A stretch of 7,312 bases of DNA, taken from the NCBI GenBank assembly GCA_003166055.1, contig PMWR01000332.1, positions 1-7,312 on the forward strand, given 5' to 3'. Both the position numbers and the translations under genes were made by a program. The notes beneath the pieces are model-generated. The model made no database searches and was not told the DNA's origin. It saw nothing but the letters and a program-made list of their open reading frames with translations. Source of the DNA: Acidobacteriaceae bacterium (lineage in GTDB: Bacteria > Acidobacteriota > Terriglobia > Terriglobales > Acidobacteriaceae). This document shows positions 1 to 6,834 of the stretch, piece by piece. Position 1 is the first letter of the stretch; the number at the start of each line of letters is the position of its first letter.

Positions 1-281
1 GCCGCGGCCTTCTTCACTTCGCGATGGCCGGCTTTGGTGAGCTCATAGAACTTCGCCTTGCGATTATTTTCCGAGACGCCCCAATGCGAGCGGATCGAGC
101 CCTCCTGCTCCAGCTTGAGCAGCGCGGGATAGAGTGTGCCGTAGTTCAACTGCAGCAGGTCGCCGCTGGTTTGCTCAATGCGGCGCGCCAGTCCGTAGCC
201 GTGCAGGGGGCCCATGGTTTCAAGGGTGCGCAGAACCATGAGGGCCAGAGTTCCCTGCCAGACATCCTTCTTGTCGCCCAT
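1..281 (-). CDS. PadR-family transcriptional regulator, N-terminal part (truncated by window edge)
   Basis: Reading the minus strand from the ATG at 281-279 gives 93 uninterrupted codons beginning MGDKKDVWQGTLALMVLRTL and continuing past the left edge. The pattern is that of a PadR winged-helix DNA-binding domain: the WQGTLALMVLRTLE first helix, LHGYGLARRIEQTSG in the second, the hallmark LNYGTLYPALLKLEQEGSI recognition-helix region, and then the wing with KFYELTKAGHREVKK. PadR proteins are usually about 105-180 aa, so only the C-terminal dimerisation part is missing. They are small cytoplasmic repressors that often autoregulate and control a neighbouring gene. The start is well supported by an AGGAG six bases upstream and a promoter upstream of that. 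The gene is divergent from the amidohydrolase. In Acidobacteriota, short PadR proteins also often sit beside ABC-type permease genes. Any such partner would lie outside the window to the left, so the effector and target are unknown. Confidence 0.95.
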   Translation of the reverse strand, partial: MGDKKDVWQGTLALMVLRTLETMGPLHGYGLARRIEQTSGDLLQLNYGTLYPALLKLEQEGSIRSHWGVSENNRKAKFYELTKAGHREVKKAA

Positions 282-287
282 TTTGTT

Positions 288-292
288 CTCCT
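288..292 (-). promoter_or_regulatory. Ribosome binding site of padR
   Basis: On the minus strand the bases read AAGAGGAGAACAAA before the ATG, which puts an AGGAG core six nucleotides from the start codon. This fixes the PadR start at 281 and rules out the other-frame ORF that begins at 340. Confidence 0.8.
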
Positions 293-311
293 CTTGCCAA
301 GCAATAGGAAG

Positions 312-340
312 ACTATACACACCGCTCTATGGGAATGCAA
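312..340 (-). promoter_or_regulatory. Sigma70-type promoter of padR
   Basis: On the minus strand a -35 hexamer TTGCAT (340-335) is followed after exactly 17 bp by a -10 hexamer TATAGT (317-312). That leaves a leader of about 25 nt before the start codon, containing the AGGAG site. Hexamers and spacing both match a housekeeping promoter. If PadR is autoregulated its operator would be expected here, but I see no long dyad that I would call an operator. Confidence 0.6.
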
Positions 341-410
341 TACGAAAGATTTTGACGGCTGGTTCCCTGCTGGCGGAAGAATCCAATTTGAGCGCAGTGT
401 GCGGAGCGGA

Positions 411-438
411 TTGGTTGTGGTAGGCTGGCGCGTAGATT
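411..438 (+). promoter_or_regulatory. Candidate promoter of the M20 amidohydrolase gene (weak)
   Basis: TTGGTT (411-416) and TAGATT (433-438) are separated by 16 bp and lie about 32 bp before the start codon. Both hexamers deviate from consensus, and a TTGACG at 352-357 has no good partner at the right distance. The gene needs a plus-strand promoter in this region because padR diverges from it, so this is a best guess. Confidence 0.28.
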
Positions 439-457
439 CTCAGTTTTCACTGGAATT

Positions 458-463
458 GGGAGG
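458..463 (+). promoter_or_regulatory. Ribosome binding site of the M20 amidohydrolase
   Basis: GGGAGG is seven nucleotides upstream of the ATG at 471. It decides the start: the same reading frame stays open back to position 24, but that extension lies antisense to padR and would bury the signal peptide inside the protein. Confidence 0.8.
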
Positions 464-470
464 CTTACCT

Positions 471-1814
471 ATGCTGTTGCGTGTTCTTGCCGCTGTCGCT
501 GTGGCCGTGAGTGTTTTTCCTGTTGCCGCGCAGAATTCGGCGCCTGCCGGTCTCGACGCTTCCGTCCGGAAGCAGTTGCCGGGCCTCGAGGAGACATATA
601 AGCATCTGCACCGCAATCCCGAGCTCTCGCACTATGAGCAGCAGACCTCGATTTTTATGGCGAGCGAGCTGCGCAAGCTGGGTTATACGGTAACGGAGCA
701 CGTGGGCAAGTATGCCGACGGCTCGCAGGCGTGGGGCATTGTGGCGATTCTTGAAAACGGTACGGGCCCGCGCCTGTTGCTCCGCACCGAGCTCGATGCG
801 TTGCCTGTGGAAGAGAAGACCGGCCTCGACTACGCCAGCACCGTGAAGACCACCAATGCGCAGGGGCAGACGATTCCCGTGATGCATGCATGCGGACACG
901 ACATCCACATGACCGTGCTGCTGGGCGTGGCGCGGGAGTTGGTGGAGCGGAAGAGCCAGTGGCACGGGACAGCAATGCTGATTGGGCAGCCGTCAGAGGA
1001 GACTATCGACGGCGCACGCGCCATGCTTGCCGATCATCTGTATGAGCGCTTTGGGCGGCCGGACTTTGTTCTCTCGGAGCACGACGATTCAACCAATGCG
1101 GCGGGCACGATTGCGATCAAGGGCGGGCCGCTGCTGGCCAGCTCGACCAGTATTGACGTGGTGATGCGGGGGATTGGCGCGCACGGCTCCGCTCCGCAGG
1201 CCGGCAAGGATCCTATTCTCGAGGCGGCGGAATTTGTGGTGCTGGCACAGTCGATTGTGAGCCGGCAGATTGATCCGCAGGAGCCCGCGGTGATGACGGT
1301 GGGCACCATCCATGGCGGCACCAAGCGCAACATCATTTCCGAAGAAGTGACGATGGGGATTACGCTGCGCACGTATTCCGACAAAGTGCGCGATCAGATC
1401 ATTGCGGACATTCGCCGCACCGCGGAGGGCGTCGCGGTGGGCTACGGCGTGCCCGCCGATCGCATGCCGATTGTGACCGTGAGCCCGACGGAAATTACTC
1501 CGGCCACCTACAACGATGCAGCACTGGCCGAGCGGCTCCGCAAGGTTGCCGTGGCTGCGTTGGGCGCCGATCGCGTCAATCCCGCTGACTCGGTGATGGG
1601 GTCAGAAGATGTGGGACTGTTTTCGCTCGACGCCAAAATTCCCGCAGTCATGTTCCGGTTGGGCGCGGCTGACCCTGAGAAGCTGGCACAGGCCAAGGCG
1701 ACGGGGGTTCCGCTGCCTGGGCCGCATTCGCCGTTGTTCGCGCCGGTGTATGCGCCAACCATCACGACCGGCGTGACCGCGATGACGGCCATGGCATTGG
1801 ATATTCTGCAATAG
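471..1814 (+). CDS. Exported M20D-family metallo-amidohydrolase (hippurate/N-acyl-amino-acid hydrolase-like)
   Basis: A 447-aa protein, within the usual M20D range plus a signal peptide. Residues 1-20 (MLLRVLAAVAVAVSVFPVAA, then QNSAP) form a Sec signal peptide, so the enzyme should act in the periplasm. Visible M20 motifs, in order: an HLHRNPELSHYE segment near the mature N-terminus; RTELDALP at 105-112, where the family usually has R-x-D-x-D-A-L-P; the metal-binding HACGHDIH at 139-146, with the Cys ligand of subfamily D; GQPSEE at 172-177, with the catalytic and metal-binding Glu pair; His204 in SEHDD; a lid domain with GIGAHGSAPQAGKDPI and IHGGTKRNII; GSED at 377-380; and a late His419 in GPHSPLF. 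The family hydrolyses amide bonds of N-acyl amino acids, hippurate, IAA conjugates or small peptides with a dinuclear metal centre. The exact substrate cannot be read from sequence. The ATG at 471 is supported by GGGAGG and the signal peptide. The gene is divergent from padR, which may control it (inference). Confidence 0.93.
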   Translation: MLLRVLAAVAVAVSVFPVAAQNSAPAGLDASVRKQLPGLEETYKHLHRNPELSHYEQQTSIFMASELRKLGYTVTEHVGKYADGSQAWGIVAILENGTGPRLLLRTELDALPVEEKTGLDYASTVKTTNAQGQTIPVMHACGHDIHMTVLLGVARELVERKSQWHGTAMLIGQPSEETIDGARAMLADHLYERFGRPDFVLSEHDDSTNAAGTIAIKGGPLLASSTSIDVVMRGIGAHGSAPQAGKDPILEAAEFVVLAQSIVSRQIDPQEPAVMTVGTIHGGTKRNIISEEVTMGITLRTYSDKVRDQIIADIRRTAEGVAVGYGVPADRMPIVTVSPTEITPATYNDAALAERLRKVAVAALGADRVNPADSVMGSEDVGLFSLDAKIPAVMFRLGAADPEKLAQAKATGVPLPGPHSPLFAPVYAPTITTGVTAMTAMALDILQ

Positions 1815-1839
1815 CGGTAGTAGTTGCCTGCTCGCTATT
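1810..1839. terminator. Inverted repeat at the convergent gene junction, possible weak bidirectional terminator
   Basis: AATAGCG (1810-1816) and CGCTATT (1833-1839) are perfect 7-bp inverted arms around a 16-nt loop, and G1817-U1832 could add a wobble pair in plus-strand RNA. Each arm contains the TAG stop codon of one of the two converging genes. There is no real U-tract and the stem is short and partly A/T, so function as an intrinsic terminator is uncertain. Confidence 0.25.
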
Positions 1840-3169
1840 TCGACGGGTCGACCAATGCCTGATCGACGACGGCGTGGCTCTTGTACTCGAGAGGGTGATT
1901 GTCCGGGCTGCTCATGCGCTGAATCATGCTGACAAAGACGATGTCGTTGGTGGGATCGACCCAGAACCAGGTACCTGCCGCGCCGTCCCAGAAAAAAGTG
2001 CCTTTACCGTCGGAGAGATTAGCTTCGCCCGGATCGGAGACGACCGCGCAGTCGTAGCCCCAGCCGAAGCCCGGCCGGATGACGGAGAGGCCGATACCGA
2101 ATTCGCCGGTTTGAATTGCGGCGGGCACATGGTTTGTGGTCATCAGCTTGACAGTGGATGGAGCAAGGATCCGCTTGCCGTCGAGTTCGCCGCCGTTGGC
2201 CAGCATTTGTGCAAAGCGGTAATAATCTTCCGCGGTGGAAACCAGGCCGCCGCCGCCCGAGGGCATGGTGGGCTGCGTGGCATAGTCACCTGATGTGTTA
2301 GCCACTAACTCGCCCCCGGGGCCGCCATGGTAGTTTGCAGCGAATCGCGCACGCTTGTCTTCAGGGACGTAAAAGGCTGCGTCCTTCATTCCCAGCGGCT
2401 CAAAAATATGGCCGCGCATGAAGTCAGGCAGCGACTGGCCAGATAATTTCTCGACGATGTAACCCTGAATATCCATGGAGCTGCTGTAGAGCCAACCCTG
2501 ACCTGGCTGGTAGAGCAGCGGGATCTTGGCGAGCTTGTCGATCATCTCCTGAAGATTCTTGGATTGCATCACCTTCAGGTCGCCATACAGGTCGTCGGCC
2601 GGCGACTTCCCTCTGCCGTAGCTGAAACCGGCGGTGTGGGTAAGCAACTCACGCATGGTTGGGGCATGATCGGGATCGACAAGGATCATTTTGCCGTCGG
2701 CGTCGACGCCTTTCTGAACCTTGAGGTGCGCGAACTCCGGAATGAATTTCGAGATGGGGTCGGAAGGCAGCCACTTGCCCTGCTCGTAGAGAATCATCAT
2801 CGCGACCCCTGTCACCGGCTTGGTCATGGAGTAGTCGCGAAAAATGGTGTCTTTGGTCATGGGCGCGCCGGTTGCCATATCGCGCTGGCCGTAGGTGCGG
2901 TACTCCACAACCTTGCCGTGCCGCGCCAGAATGGTGACGGCGCCGCTGAGGTGTTTCTCGTCCACTTCATTCTGGATGAGTGCGTGTAGCCGCTCGAGAC
3001 GCTCCGTGGAGAAACCGACCGATTCCGGTTTGACCACTGTGAGGTCGAGCGCATGGCGAGCCGGCGGGGCCGTATGCGGCTGCTGGGCATGGGTCGAGCG
3101 AAGAGCAAAAGCAACGGCAAAAGTGAAAAGCGCCAGGCGGCCAACAAATGCGATTCGATGCGATGTCAT
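1835..3169 (-). CDS. Exported serine hydrolase, class C beta-lactamase / family VIII esterase-like
   Basis: A 444-aa protein with a signal peptide over residues 1-28 and a likely cleavage after THA, so it is predicted to be periplasmic. It shows the penicillin-binding/beta-lactamase fold signatures. The S-x-x-K nucleophile motif is SMTK at 114-117, followed by PVTGVAMMILYEQGK. The motif-2 tyrosine is in YSS (228-230), within GWLYSSSMDIQGYIVEKLSG. LLTHTAGFSYG at 176-185 is the common LLxHTSG-type segment. The third motif is WDGAAGT at 394-400, the W-x-G form typical of family VIII carboxylesterases rather than the KTG of true class C beta-lactamases. It therefore more likely acts on esters or peptides (esterase, D-amino peptidase or amidase-like) than as a resistance enzyme. 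The start is supported by GAGGG five bases upstream. It lies 87 bp downstream of the receptor gene on the same strand and may be co-transcribed. Its 3' end converges on the amidohydrolase gene. Confidence 0.92.
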   Translation of the reverse strand: MTSHRIAFVGRLALFTFAVAFALRSTHAQQPHTAPPARHALDLTVVKPESVGFSTERLERLHALIQNEVDEKHLSGAVTILARHGKVVEYRTYGQRDMATGAPMTKDTIFRDYSMTKPVTGVAMMILYEQGKWLPSDPISKFIPEFAHLKVQKGVDADGKMILVDPDHAPTMRELLTHTAGFSYGRGKSPADDLYGDLKVMQSKNLQEMIDKLAKIPLLYQPGQGWLYSSSMDIQGYIVEKLSGQSLPDFMRGHIFEPLGMKDAAFYVPEDKRARFAANYHGGPGGELVANTSGDYATQPTMPSGGGGLVSTAEDYYRFAQMLANGGELDGKRILAPSTVKLMTTNHVPAAIQTGEFGIGLSVIRPGFGWGYDCAVVSDPGEANLSDGKGTFFWDGAAGTWFWVDPTNDIVFVSMIQRMSSPDNHPLEYKSHAVVDQALVDPSK

Positions 3170-3173
3170 TCAG

Positions 3174-3205
3174 TCCCTCGTCATAGGGAGTGACGGTTCG
3201 CCACT
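3174..3205 (-). promoter_or_regulatory. Leader of the serine hydrolase gene: RBS inside a small hairpin, second hairpin adjacent
   Basis: On the minus strand the GAGGG ribosome binding site (3179-3175) lies in one arm of a perfect 5-bp inverted repeat: TCCCT at 3174-3178 and AGGGA at 3185-3189, with a 6-nt loop. Directly upstream, 3189-3205 (AGTGACGGTTCGCCACT on the plus strand) forms a 7-bp stem with one A-C mismatch and a 3-nt loop. The RBS is convincing. A regulatory role for the hairpins is not, because stems this short occur by chance. Confidence 0.4.
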
Positions 3206-3256
3206 CTGCTAAGCCGCATCCTTTTTATCAGGCGAGGAAGGGACACGCAAAAGCCA

Positions 3257-6200
3257 TCAGTAGATGAGCTTCAGCGAGAACTGAATCTGACGCGATGTCC
3301 CCGCGGTCCTGCTGATTTCGCCGAAACCCGAGCCGTTCAGAATATTCGCAGGCAGGCCCATATTTACAATGTTGAACAGATTGAAGAATTCCGATCGGAA
3401 TTGCAGATCCATTCGCTCGGCTCCGCTCCGTCGACGGCCAAAGGGCGTGCTCTTGATGAAGGCAAAATCGTAATCGTAGTAGGCAGGTCCGCGGAAGCTG
3501 TCGCGCCCCAACGTGCCGAATATACCCTGGTTCGGCCCGGTCCCGCCGGCAACGTGAATCGGAATCGAGAAGAAATCCGCAGCGTTGTTCGCGCCCTCGC
3601 CGAAATAATCCTGGCGGTTCGCTCGCGCGGTAGAAAGATGCGGCGTGGCAATCTGATCGGGCCGATCGACGCCATTCGAGCCCGCACCGGTTTGCTGAAT
3701 GCCGGAAAACACCGTGAAGGGCGAACCGGAGCTGATGCTCGAAATCGAAAGCAGCTCCCATCCCGCGGTAGCTTTCTTTGACACGGCATTGAGTAACGGC
3801 ACGCTATCCAGATGCAGATCCTGTGCAACGCTAAGTCCGAACGAGTTAGTTACATCGAACGAGGACGGGCCTTTCTCAGGGTGCGTGTTGAATGGGTCCT
3901 GAGGGAATCCCTGGGCAACGGCGCCCGTGGATCCCGTCCCGCCGACCACCTGGCTCGTGTCGTCGATGGACTTACTCCACGTATAACTTGCCTGTAGACC
4001 CGGACCTCCGTGGCCCGTTGTTCCGGAGAGGGATGTTTGCAGGGCGTGATAGGCAGAATGCGCGGTTGCTGTTATGACGTTCTCAACCCCAAACCCACCC
4101 GTCACGTTACCCGCGCCGTCGAAGGTGGTGTGCGGAGCGAAGGCAGCGGTCGCACCAGGATAAGCATTGGGAAAACTGGTTCGGGGCAACTTTGCGCTTG
4201 CGGTGCCTACATAGCCCGCATCCCCGGTGAGATTGCCGAATTTGCGCTCAACACCGGCAGTCCAGGTGTAGAGCGTACCGTTCCCGAAGGAGCGGTCGAT
4301 CCCACTGAGATTCAGCGCGCTCACCACGCCGTTGGGAGTCAGCGCAGCCATATCCTGCTCATAGCGGTTCACATCCATCGCTGTGTTGGGAGCCACCGAT
4401 TTGGGATTTCCGTTGGCGAAGATATTCGCGCCCTGCGGGGTATAGGGTGCCGGAATCTGGGCGGGAGTAATTTGAAACCCGTATCGAATGGGCGCATTCG
4501 AGGTGGATTGCAGGCGCGGGTAAACCGCGAAGGGGGTGGATCCGGTGAGAAAGTTATCCTGCCAGATATTAGGTGGAATGGTGGTGATTCCGGCGCCGGC
4601 ATGAGCAGTTAGTTTGTTTGTAACTTGCCACGATGCCTGAACGCGCGGTCCCCATGCATTCCAGTCCGTCTTGTAACCAGGCTGCGGGTTAATGACATAC
4701 TCTTGCACACCATTCACTGTGAGAAAGCCGCCGGTGCGATGGGCGCGCTCCGTAATAGGCGTGTAAAGTTCCCACCGAACTCCGTAGTCAAGCGTGAATT
4801 GCGGCGTCACCTTCCAAGTGTCCTGCATGTATGCATTCACGTTGTTGCGGTTGATAGCGGCGGGACCGATGTGCGGGCCGTTCGAAAAATACGGAGGCGC
4901 AATCGCCACGGTATAAACAAACGGGCTTCCGGAAAGAAAGCTGGAGAGCGTATCGGGCAACGGATCACCGGGGTTGATATTGTGCGTTCCGCTCTGCGAG
5001 GGAATAAATTCGGTGGCATAGGCCGTCCCGCCGCCAAAGTCGTATTCGCCGTTGGGACTGATGCCGAAATACGTTGTGTCCCGATTCATGCGAACTTCCG
5101 CGCCGGCCTTCCATGCATGCGATCTCGTGGTGAAGCTGACGTTTTGACGGCCCTGGAAGAGATTTCCATAAGCCTGCATCACCGAGCCGGCATCCGAATC
5201 GAATGCCTCAAACAGGCCATCGTTGAATTTCACCGCCGGATCGGTATAGTCCTGCGTCGGAAAGCCGGGCGTGGAGCGGGTGATGCTGATGGAGGACTCA
5301 ACCAAAAGTCGGGGCGAAGCGGTGCGGGTATAGGTTCCGACGACATTGCGCTGGTGATCGTCGTATTGAATGCCGAAGGCGGGGTCAATGGCCGTCTGAT
5401 CGGGATTGGTGGTGGGACCACTCAAGTTGTCGAGGTTGAAGCGCGCCATGAACTGATCTTTGGCGGAGAATTTGTGATCGATGCGGACGGAAAGCTGTAC
5501 CGCGTCGGTTGCGACTTTCGATGCGGTTGCGTAGGTGTGCGCCTGGTAGGAACCGGCCGTATAGTTGGGCAGCGGATAGCGTGCCAGCACAGCAGCAATG
5601 CCTGGATCGACGGGGACGGTCAGCGTGTCGGTTGAACCGTCGAGATAGGTGATGTTGTCGATGCCCGTCCGCTCCAGCGCTGTGGGCAAGGGCATTACCT
5701 GTGTGGTTCCCAGCACCTGCCGAAATGCCTGCGACTGCACAAAGTAGAAAGTGCGGTTGCGGCCATCGTAGATATGCGGGATGTAGACTGGCCCGCCATT
5801 GGTGAGCCCAAACTCGTTGCGGCGAAAAGGCGGAATGCGGCCCGGATACGCCGGCGTGGCGTGGTCAAAGTAGTTGCGCGCATCGAACGCGGAATTGCGC
5901 ACAAATTCGAAGAACGAGCCGTGAAAGCCACTGGCGCCGGAGCGGGTAATGATGTTCGTGAAACCCGCGGCGCCGCGCCCAACGCTCGCGGGCATCCAGC
6001 CCGAGCTCGAATCGATTCGCTCCACGGCATCCACGTTGAAGTTGGGGAATGTGGACCCGCCCATCTCCGGATCGCTGATGTCGGCCCCATCCATGGCAAA
6101 CGTGGCTTCCACTCCGCGCTGGCCGTTGATGGCGAATTGCGCGGTAAAGTTGGTGGCCCCGTTGGCGTCAGTCATCGTGCCCGCGGCCAGCAGAAGCAGC

Positions 6201-6682
6201 GTGCCGAAGTCGCGGCCGTTGAGCGGCAGCTCGCTCACTGCCTGGCTGGAAAGCTCCTCGCCGCCCGTAGCAGCCTGGCTGGTAAGTACCCCTACGGTGA
6301 GTTCGCCACGGCTCGAAAGGGTAAGCAATGCGGCAGGCGAGGCAGCGCTCACGTCGATCGGTTCAGCGAACTCAATCTTGCGGCCTTTCGTCTCGAGCAT
6401 CAGCCGATACTGGCCGGCTGAAAGACCGCCAATGCGGAAATGACCGTCAGCGGACGTGGTTGCTTCTGCCTTGGCTCCTTTGCCGCTGAGACGAACCTTG
6501 GCGTCCGCAATGGGAGCACCGCCAGAATCGCGGAGCACGCCCTGCCAGCCGGGTTGCGCGGAGGTCTGCGCCCAAAGCGTCACGGTTGACAGAAAAACGA
6601 CGAAGAGAATCAGGGGCTGCAAGCCCCTTCCTCTGCCTTTTGGAATGAAAGCGGCCAGCCCGAAACAGAATTGGTTTTTCAA
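3257..6682 (-). CDS. Oar-like TonB-dependent receptor with N-terminal carboxypeptidase-regulatory-like domain
   Basis: An outer-membrane 22-strand-barrel type receptor of about 1141 aa from the proposed TTG start (1178 if the frame is opened to the ATG at 6793). Numbered from the long form: signal sequence with a basic KGRGRG stretch and hydrophobic LQPLILFVVFLSTVTLW at 58-74, cleavage near WAQ; a CarboxypepD_reg-like beta-sandwich at about 82-165 (GWQGVLRDSGGAPIADAKV, TTSADGHFRIGGLSAGQY); a plug at about 178-290 with SELPLNGRDF, INGQRG, FAMDGADISDP, VERIDSSSG and GAAGFTNIITRSG; then the barrel, starting at FHGSFFEFVRN and ending in LKLIY with a terminal aromatic residue. These proteins import substrates across the outer membrane using TonB energy; the substrate here is unknown. 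The frame is intact with no frameshift. I prefer TTG 6682 because the ATGs at 6793 and 6784 have no ribosome binding site and would put 34-37 extra residues before the signal peptide, and because a TATAAT box lies inside that extension. TTG 6622 is an alternative. Possible operon with the downstream serine hydrolase. Confidence 0.93.
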   Translation of the reverse strand: MKNQFCFGLAAFIPKGRGRGLQPLILFVVFLSTVTLWAQTSAQPGWQGVLRDSGGAPIADAKVRLSGKGAKAEATTSADGHFRIGGLSAGQYRLMLETKGRKIEFAEPIDVSAASPAALLTLSSRGELTVGVLTSQAATGGEELSSQAVSELPLNGRDFGTLLLLAAGTMTDANGATNFTAQFAINGQRGVEATFAMDGADISDPEMGGSTFPNFNVDAVERIDSSSGWMPASVGRGAAGFTNIITRSGASGFHGSFFEFVRNSAFDARNYFDHATPAYPGRIPPFRRNEFGLTNGGPVYIPHIYDGRNRTFYFVQSQAFRQVLGTTQVMPLPTALERTGIDNITYLDGSTDTLTVPVDPGIAAVLARYPLPNYTAGSYQAHTYATASKVATDAVQLSVRIDHKFSAKDQFMARFNLDNLSGPTTNPDQTAIDPAFGIQYDDHQRNVVGTYTRTASPRLLVESSISITRSTPGFPTQDYTDPAVKFNDGLFEAFDSDAGSVMQAYGNLFQGRQNVSFTTRSHAWKAGAEVRMNRDTTYFGISPNGEYDFGGGTAYATEFIPSQSGTHNINPGDPLPDTLSSFLSGSPFVYTVAIAPPYFSNGPHIGPAAINRNNVNAYMQDTWKVTPQFTLDYGVRWELYTPITERAHRTGGFLTVNGVQEYVINPQPGYKTDWNAWGPRVQASWQVTNKLTAHAGAGITTIPPNIWQDNFLTGSTPFAVYPRLQSTSNAPIRYGFQITPAQIPAPYTPQGANIFANGNPKSVAPNTAMDVNRYEQDMAALTPNGVVSALNLSGIDRSFGNGTLYTWTAGVERKFGNLTGDAGYVGTASAKLPRTSFPNAYPGATAAFAPHTTFDGAGNVTGGFGVENVITATAHSAYHALQTSLSGTTGHGGPGLQASYTWSKSIDDTSQVVGGTGSTGAVAQGFPQDPFNTHPEKGPSSFDVTNSFGLSVAQDLHLDSVPLLNAVSKKATAGWELLSISSISSGSPFTVFSGIQQTGAGSNGVDRPDQIATPHLSTARANRQDYFGEGANNAADFFSIPIHVAGGTGPNQGIFGTLGRDSFRGPAYYDYDFAFIKSTPFGRRRSGAERMDLQFRSEFFNLFNIVNMGLPANILNGSGFGEISRTAGTSRQIQFSLKLIY
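6612..6628. repeat. Perfect 7-bp palindromic hairpin within the receptor's signal-peptide region
   Basis: AGGGGCT (6612-6618), a GCA spacer, then AGCCCCT (6622-6628) form a G/C-rich hairpin with a 3-nt loop. It lies in the codons just before and into the hydrophobic core of the receptor signal peptide. The AGGGGCT-nnn-AGCCCC form resembles dispersed short palindromic repeats that I recall from Acidobacteriota genomes. That resemblance is from memory, and only one copy is seen here. Confidence 0.4.
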
Positions 6683-6741
6683 GTGAATGAGGCCTTTGGA
6701 AATGAAGACGGACGAATCCGCCGGATTGTCGGCACAGAGAA

Positions 6742-6764
6742 TATCAACACGATGCGTATCAACA
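6742..6764. repeat. 8-bp direct repeat at 15-bp period next to the receptor promoter
   Basis: TATCAACA occurs at 6742-6749 and again at 6757-6764, seven bases apart. In the minus-strand (receptor) direction this reads TGTTGATA twice, starting one base downstream of the TATAAT box. That is where a repressor site would block the promoter. No protein is known to bind here. Confidence 0.4.
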
Positions 6765-6770
6765 ATTATA
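6765..6770 (-). promoter_or_regulatory. -10 element (TATAAT) of the TonB-dependent receptor gene
   Basis: On the minus strand the bases at 6770-6765 are a perfect TATAAT. The -35 region at 17-18 bp spacing (ATGGTT or TATGGT) is poor, so the promoter may need an activator or use other contacts. Initiation near 6758 would give a leader of about 75 nt to the TTG at 6682. Confidence 0.45.
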
Positions 6771-6834
6771 GTCGGCCGATTCATCCGAACCATACGTGCC
6801 GGGGCTCACAGCGCAAGGTGGATCAAGAACCCTC

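Noticed and set aside
293..304. Short palindrome CTTGCCAAG / TTGC-CAA-GCAA near the padR ribosome binding site as a PadR operator
   Set aside because: Only 4-bp arms, overlapping repeats of the same bases. Too short to separate from chance and not like a typical PadR dyad.
24..470. N-terminal extension of the amidohydrolase reading frame back to position 24
   Set aside because: It runs antisense to padR and would place the signal peptide about 149 residues into the protein. The ATG at 471 with GGGAGG seven bases upstream is far better.
2564..2989. Plus-strand open frame of 141 codons opposite the serine hydrolase
   Set aside because: It is antisense to the region encoding the SxxK and Tyr motifs. 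Low-complexity His/Val/Gly-rich translation with no family resemblance.
4010..5635. Plus-strand open frames of 200 and 336 codons (4010-4612, 4625-5635) inside the receptor gene
   Set aside because: They are antisense to a well-supported receptor CDS, show no recognisable domain, and are the expected by-product of high-GC codon use on the other strand.
5774..6443. Plus-strand open frames of 215 and 164 codons opposite the receptor plug domain
   Set aside because: Antisense to conserved plug motifs, mutually overlapping in different frames, Arg/Ala-rich composition typical of shadow frames, no start signals.
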